Below are positions 31,591 to 33,846 of a stretch of 33,846 bases of DNA, piece after piece. The notes under the pieces were generated by a model. The model did no database searches, was not told the origin of the DNA, and saw nothing but the letters and a program-made list of their open reading frames with translations. Origin of the DNA: Chara braunii (lineage: Eukaryota > Streptophyta > Charophyceae > Charales > Characeae); the NCBI GenBank assembly GCA_003427395.1, contig BFEA01000069.1:3096808-3130653 (forward strand), read 5' to 3'. The position numbers and the translations under genes were made by a program. How positions within the stretch are numbered: position 1 is the stretch's first letter; the number at the start of each line of letters is the position of its first letter.

Positions 31591-33304
31591 TAGACAGGAA
31601 CAAAAGATNTGTATTAGTGACAGAAAATTGCAAGGTCATTTNATAATAATGACACTTCNTGGATGATTGTAAGGTACTAGCAAGGTACATTGAGTTGGGA
31701 ATGACTAAGTATCATGTACACGGGGGATTGNTGACCATNACTGTANAAATAATCCGAGAGTAGCAGAGTGGAGCTCGATAGGATATTGGGATTGNTCATC
31801 ACTTTCCTAGATTAAAAANAAGTGGGTGTATGAATTTCTAGATAAATTAAGGTGTTTGTTGGGTAAGAGAGAACACGGATAAGTAGAGTGCAGTCTGAAA
31901 AGAGGACAAGTTTCTTCTCCTTGAGAGTTTTGATAGAATAAAGGCTTAGAGTAGATGATAGCATAANAAAATACATGGATATTTTGAGGATAAGCATGAG
32001 GATNAGANGGATGAGTCTGAAGTCTGACGCATTATAACATACTTTATATTTATATATGTATCCAAAGGGGATGAGCTAGTGACCACAANCACTTTCACAT
32101 TGCGAGTGAATCCTTGTCTATGGTTTGAGTCTTTTGTGAGTCAGTATCTCCCTTTGTCTATCACTATTGGACTCATCCGAGGCCTAGAGATGGTNGTAGA
32201 GGAACGGGCGGATCAGTGCTTTGTGTGAAAGTCAATAAAAGGTTGTATGACCAAAATATTGGAAGGATTGATTATATGTTTGAGAAAANTATGCCACGAC
32301 ATGGACTAACTTGTTTCAATGAGTGGAGACCTTTTGCAATAATTTTTCTTTTGAATGAGATGTTGTTTTGGTGGTTTCAGACAAGCAAAGAGTCAACAAA
32401 TATTTATTTTAAAAATAATGGTTAAAAAAAAATAAATTATATAATACAAATGACCCCGAGGTGNGTGCCTCACCGAGTTATGATCAAAGACTTGGCAGGC
32501 ACAACCCTGAGTGGCAGTCTGACGAATGCTCAATTTTTTTTATTTAAAACACATCGTTCATTCACCCAAGGGTTAACCTAAGGGCATAAATTACCAAGCC
32601 TATGGTGGAAAATTGACATCGTTGGGACGTAAATCCCAGCGTTGGTTGCTGACCAAGTATAACCAGGCAGCAGACCTTCTGGTTTTGGCCTAGAGTTGAG
32701 ACCTGAAGGGCGGCCGCCCTAATGAGGGAATCAACTCAGGTGGTTACTAGAGGGGTCGAGAGTCAGGTCTAGAAACTGGGTAAAACCCANGATAGGAGGA
32801 TTTANCCGTTATTGNGTAACCANTACGGGAACCACTGTTAATATAACAACACAGTGGGCCGCAGCTCCAGCCTGATCAGCAGGACTGTGGTGGGTCATGA
32901 TGGAGACCGTTGTACTCCTGTATTAGGCTTCGGGTAGAACGACAGGCAACTTTGGATTGTGATATGAAGAGTTCAACACCCAAGGTCTCGGTTAGGACCC
33001 GCGTTTGACGGGTTGAGTTCGTACGAGAACACCAGCCCTGAAAACAACCAACGAATACCTGGACCAAAGACGAAGGGTGTGGGGGAAGGAAAGGTGCGTT
33101 GTCACACTTAACTATTTCATGTACTGTAGCACAGTTCAAGTATCCCCACTTCCAGTCACTATATTTTATGTGGGAGACCCGGGTTAAAATCTCGGCAGTA
33201 ATAATGAAAAGTAAGGTGACGGCGTCAATCCTGAAACCATATTTCATTCCAGGATTCGAATTTGACGATTTGCTTGTCGGAAAACATCTTTTATTTGCAT
33301 AAAG
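31591..33304 (+). other. Decayed retroelement interior, no readable pol
   Basis: No RT, RNase H or integrase motif could be read, though a short stretch LDDCKVLARYIELG near 31663 may continue the gag or protease linker. The region has many Ns and stops. 32425-32460 is A-rich. It probably represents mutated or replaced Gypsy interior. Confidence 0.45.
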
Positions 33305-33331
33305 TTCTCAAGCGACGGGGACGTCGCTTAA
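33305..33331 (+). pseudogene. Possible last codons of Gypsy pol before the LTR
   Basis: FSSDGDVA followed by TAA lies just before purine-rich AATGGGGTCTGGGA and the LTR copy. Many Gypsy pol proteins end with an acidic SSSDEDVA-like peptide next to the 3' LTR. The DNA is also a hairpin (AAGCGACG/CGTCGCTT). Only eight residues support this. Confidence 0.35.
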
Positions 33332-33346
33332 TGGGGTCTGGGATAC

Positions 33347-33846
33347 TATCGGACCAAATACCCTTACAAGGGTATTTGACCATGTTTTTGCATCCGACAC
33401 AGTGACAGCATCAGCTACCATCACGGAGCCAGTCTCGAATAGAAAGGGTGTGCACGCTTGAGCGTGACACTCGAAACGAATTCCTCGGCCATTGAGGCCG
33501 GGGCAAAATCGGTGATAAAATTTCGTTCAATACGCGCTCGCGTTGTTATGACGCACGCTGTGAAGGTTAGGATCTGCAGTAATACCCTTCGACCGAAGAG
33601 GTTGAGGGGTCGATAGGGTTGATGTTATGACGAGTAGATCTACGATGCAAGCTGAGACTTAATCGTTAGTACATCTGTCAGAATAAATTAATACGCGCCC
33701 CGGTCGTACGACCAGAGAAATTATTAGTGTAGGATCATCAGGGTTGAGGTAGCGCCCCGATTGTTGGCGTTTGCTCGAGCGGTACCTTTCTCCTTACTAG
33801 TGCACCGTAAGTGAGGTTGAGGCTCTAGCTCGGCCATCCGTAGGTA
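33347..33846 (+). mobile_element. Second LTR family, right copy (runs off the window)
   Basis: TATCGGACCAAATACCC onward matches 19692-20194 in the same orientation, with the same terminal hairpin. The purine-rich stretch and possible pol end just upstream suggest it is a 3' LTR. The 3' end lies outside the window. Confidence 0.75.

Noticed and set aside
1-33846. CRISPR array, bacterial operon or phage content
   Set aside because: No regularly spaced identical repeats with unique spacers and no bacterial genes; all coding remnants are eukaryotic transposons.

Overview
This is a stretch of repeat-dense, gene-poor eukaryotic nuclear DNA. I find no intact cellular gene and no intact transposon gene. 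The coding remnants are plant-lineage transposable elements: a hAT transposase with a DUF659-like core, a Helitron Rep/helicase, and two Ty3/Gypsy elements, one with a chromodomain. The plain style of the gag proteins, the long microsatellites and the scattered single Ns resemble a charophyte alga such as Chara. That assignment is from memory of similar sequences and is an inference; a streptophyte (green plant) origin is much safer than the genus.

Layout. 1-5340 (+): a broken hAT transposase with a very long acidic, then Arg/Gly-rich tail, preceded by GA/TTC microsatellites and CGGCCGA-type repeats. 5410-6218: a small terminal-inverted-repeat element (family A) with a 4-bp target duplication. 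6219-7375: GC/C-rich DNA ending in a second CGGCCGA cluster. 7376-10530 (-): a decayed Helitron protein in several frames; its helicase stops abruptly at the CGGCCGA cluster. 10531-14220: AT-rich DNA containing a diverged internal repeat. One copy is empty; another carries two independent insertions, a second family-A element (12613-13569) and an unrelated hairpin-containing element (13685-14195). 14220-15060: GC-rich tandem repeats and a strong hairpin.

15328-19691 (+): a Gypsy chromovirus structure in the unusual order pol 3' end (chromodomain), polypurine tract, complete 1256-bp LTR (TGTTACA...TGTAACA), Met-type primer binding site, gag with a CCHC knuckle. The gag-pol linker is cut at 19692 by a second LTR family that begins with a near-perfect hairpin. 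A second copy of that LTR starts at 33347 and runs off the window. 20200-22740: non-coding DNA, a polypurine tract, a degenerate fragment of the 3' end of nuclear 18S rRNA (about 21792-22010), and a fragment related to the first LTR. 22740-26400: microsatellites, strand-skewed CA-rich DNA and a 171-bp assembly gap. 26400-28780: no recognisable gene. 28780-33330: a heavily decayed Gypsy element with an Asp-type primer binding site and gag remnants.

The elements do not work together as a system. The window is a record of nested insertions, tandem duplications and decay. Its most informative parts are the filled/empty insertion-site pairs, the shared-LTR arrangement, the 18S pseudogene and the unusual hAT tail.
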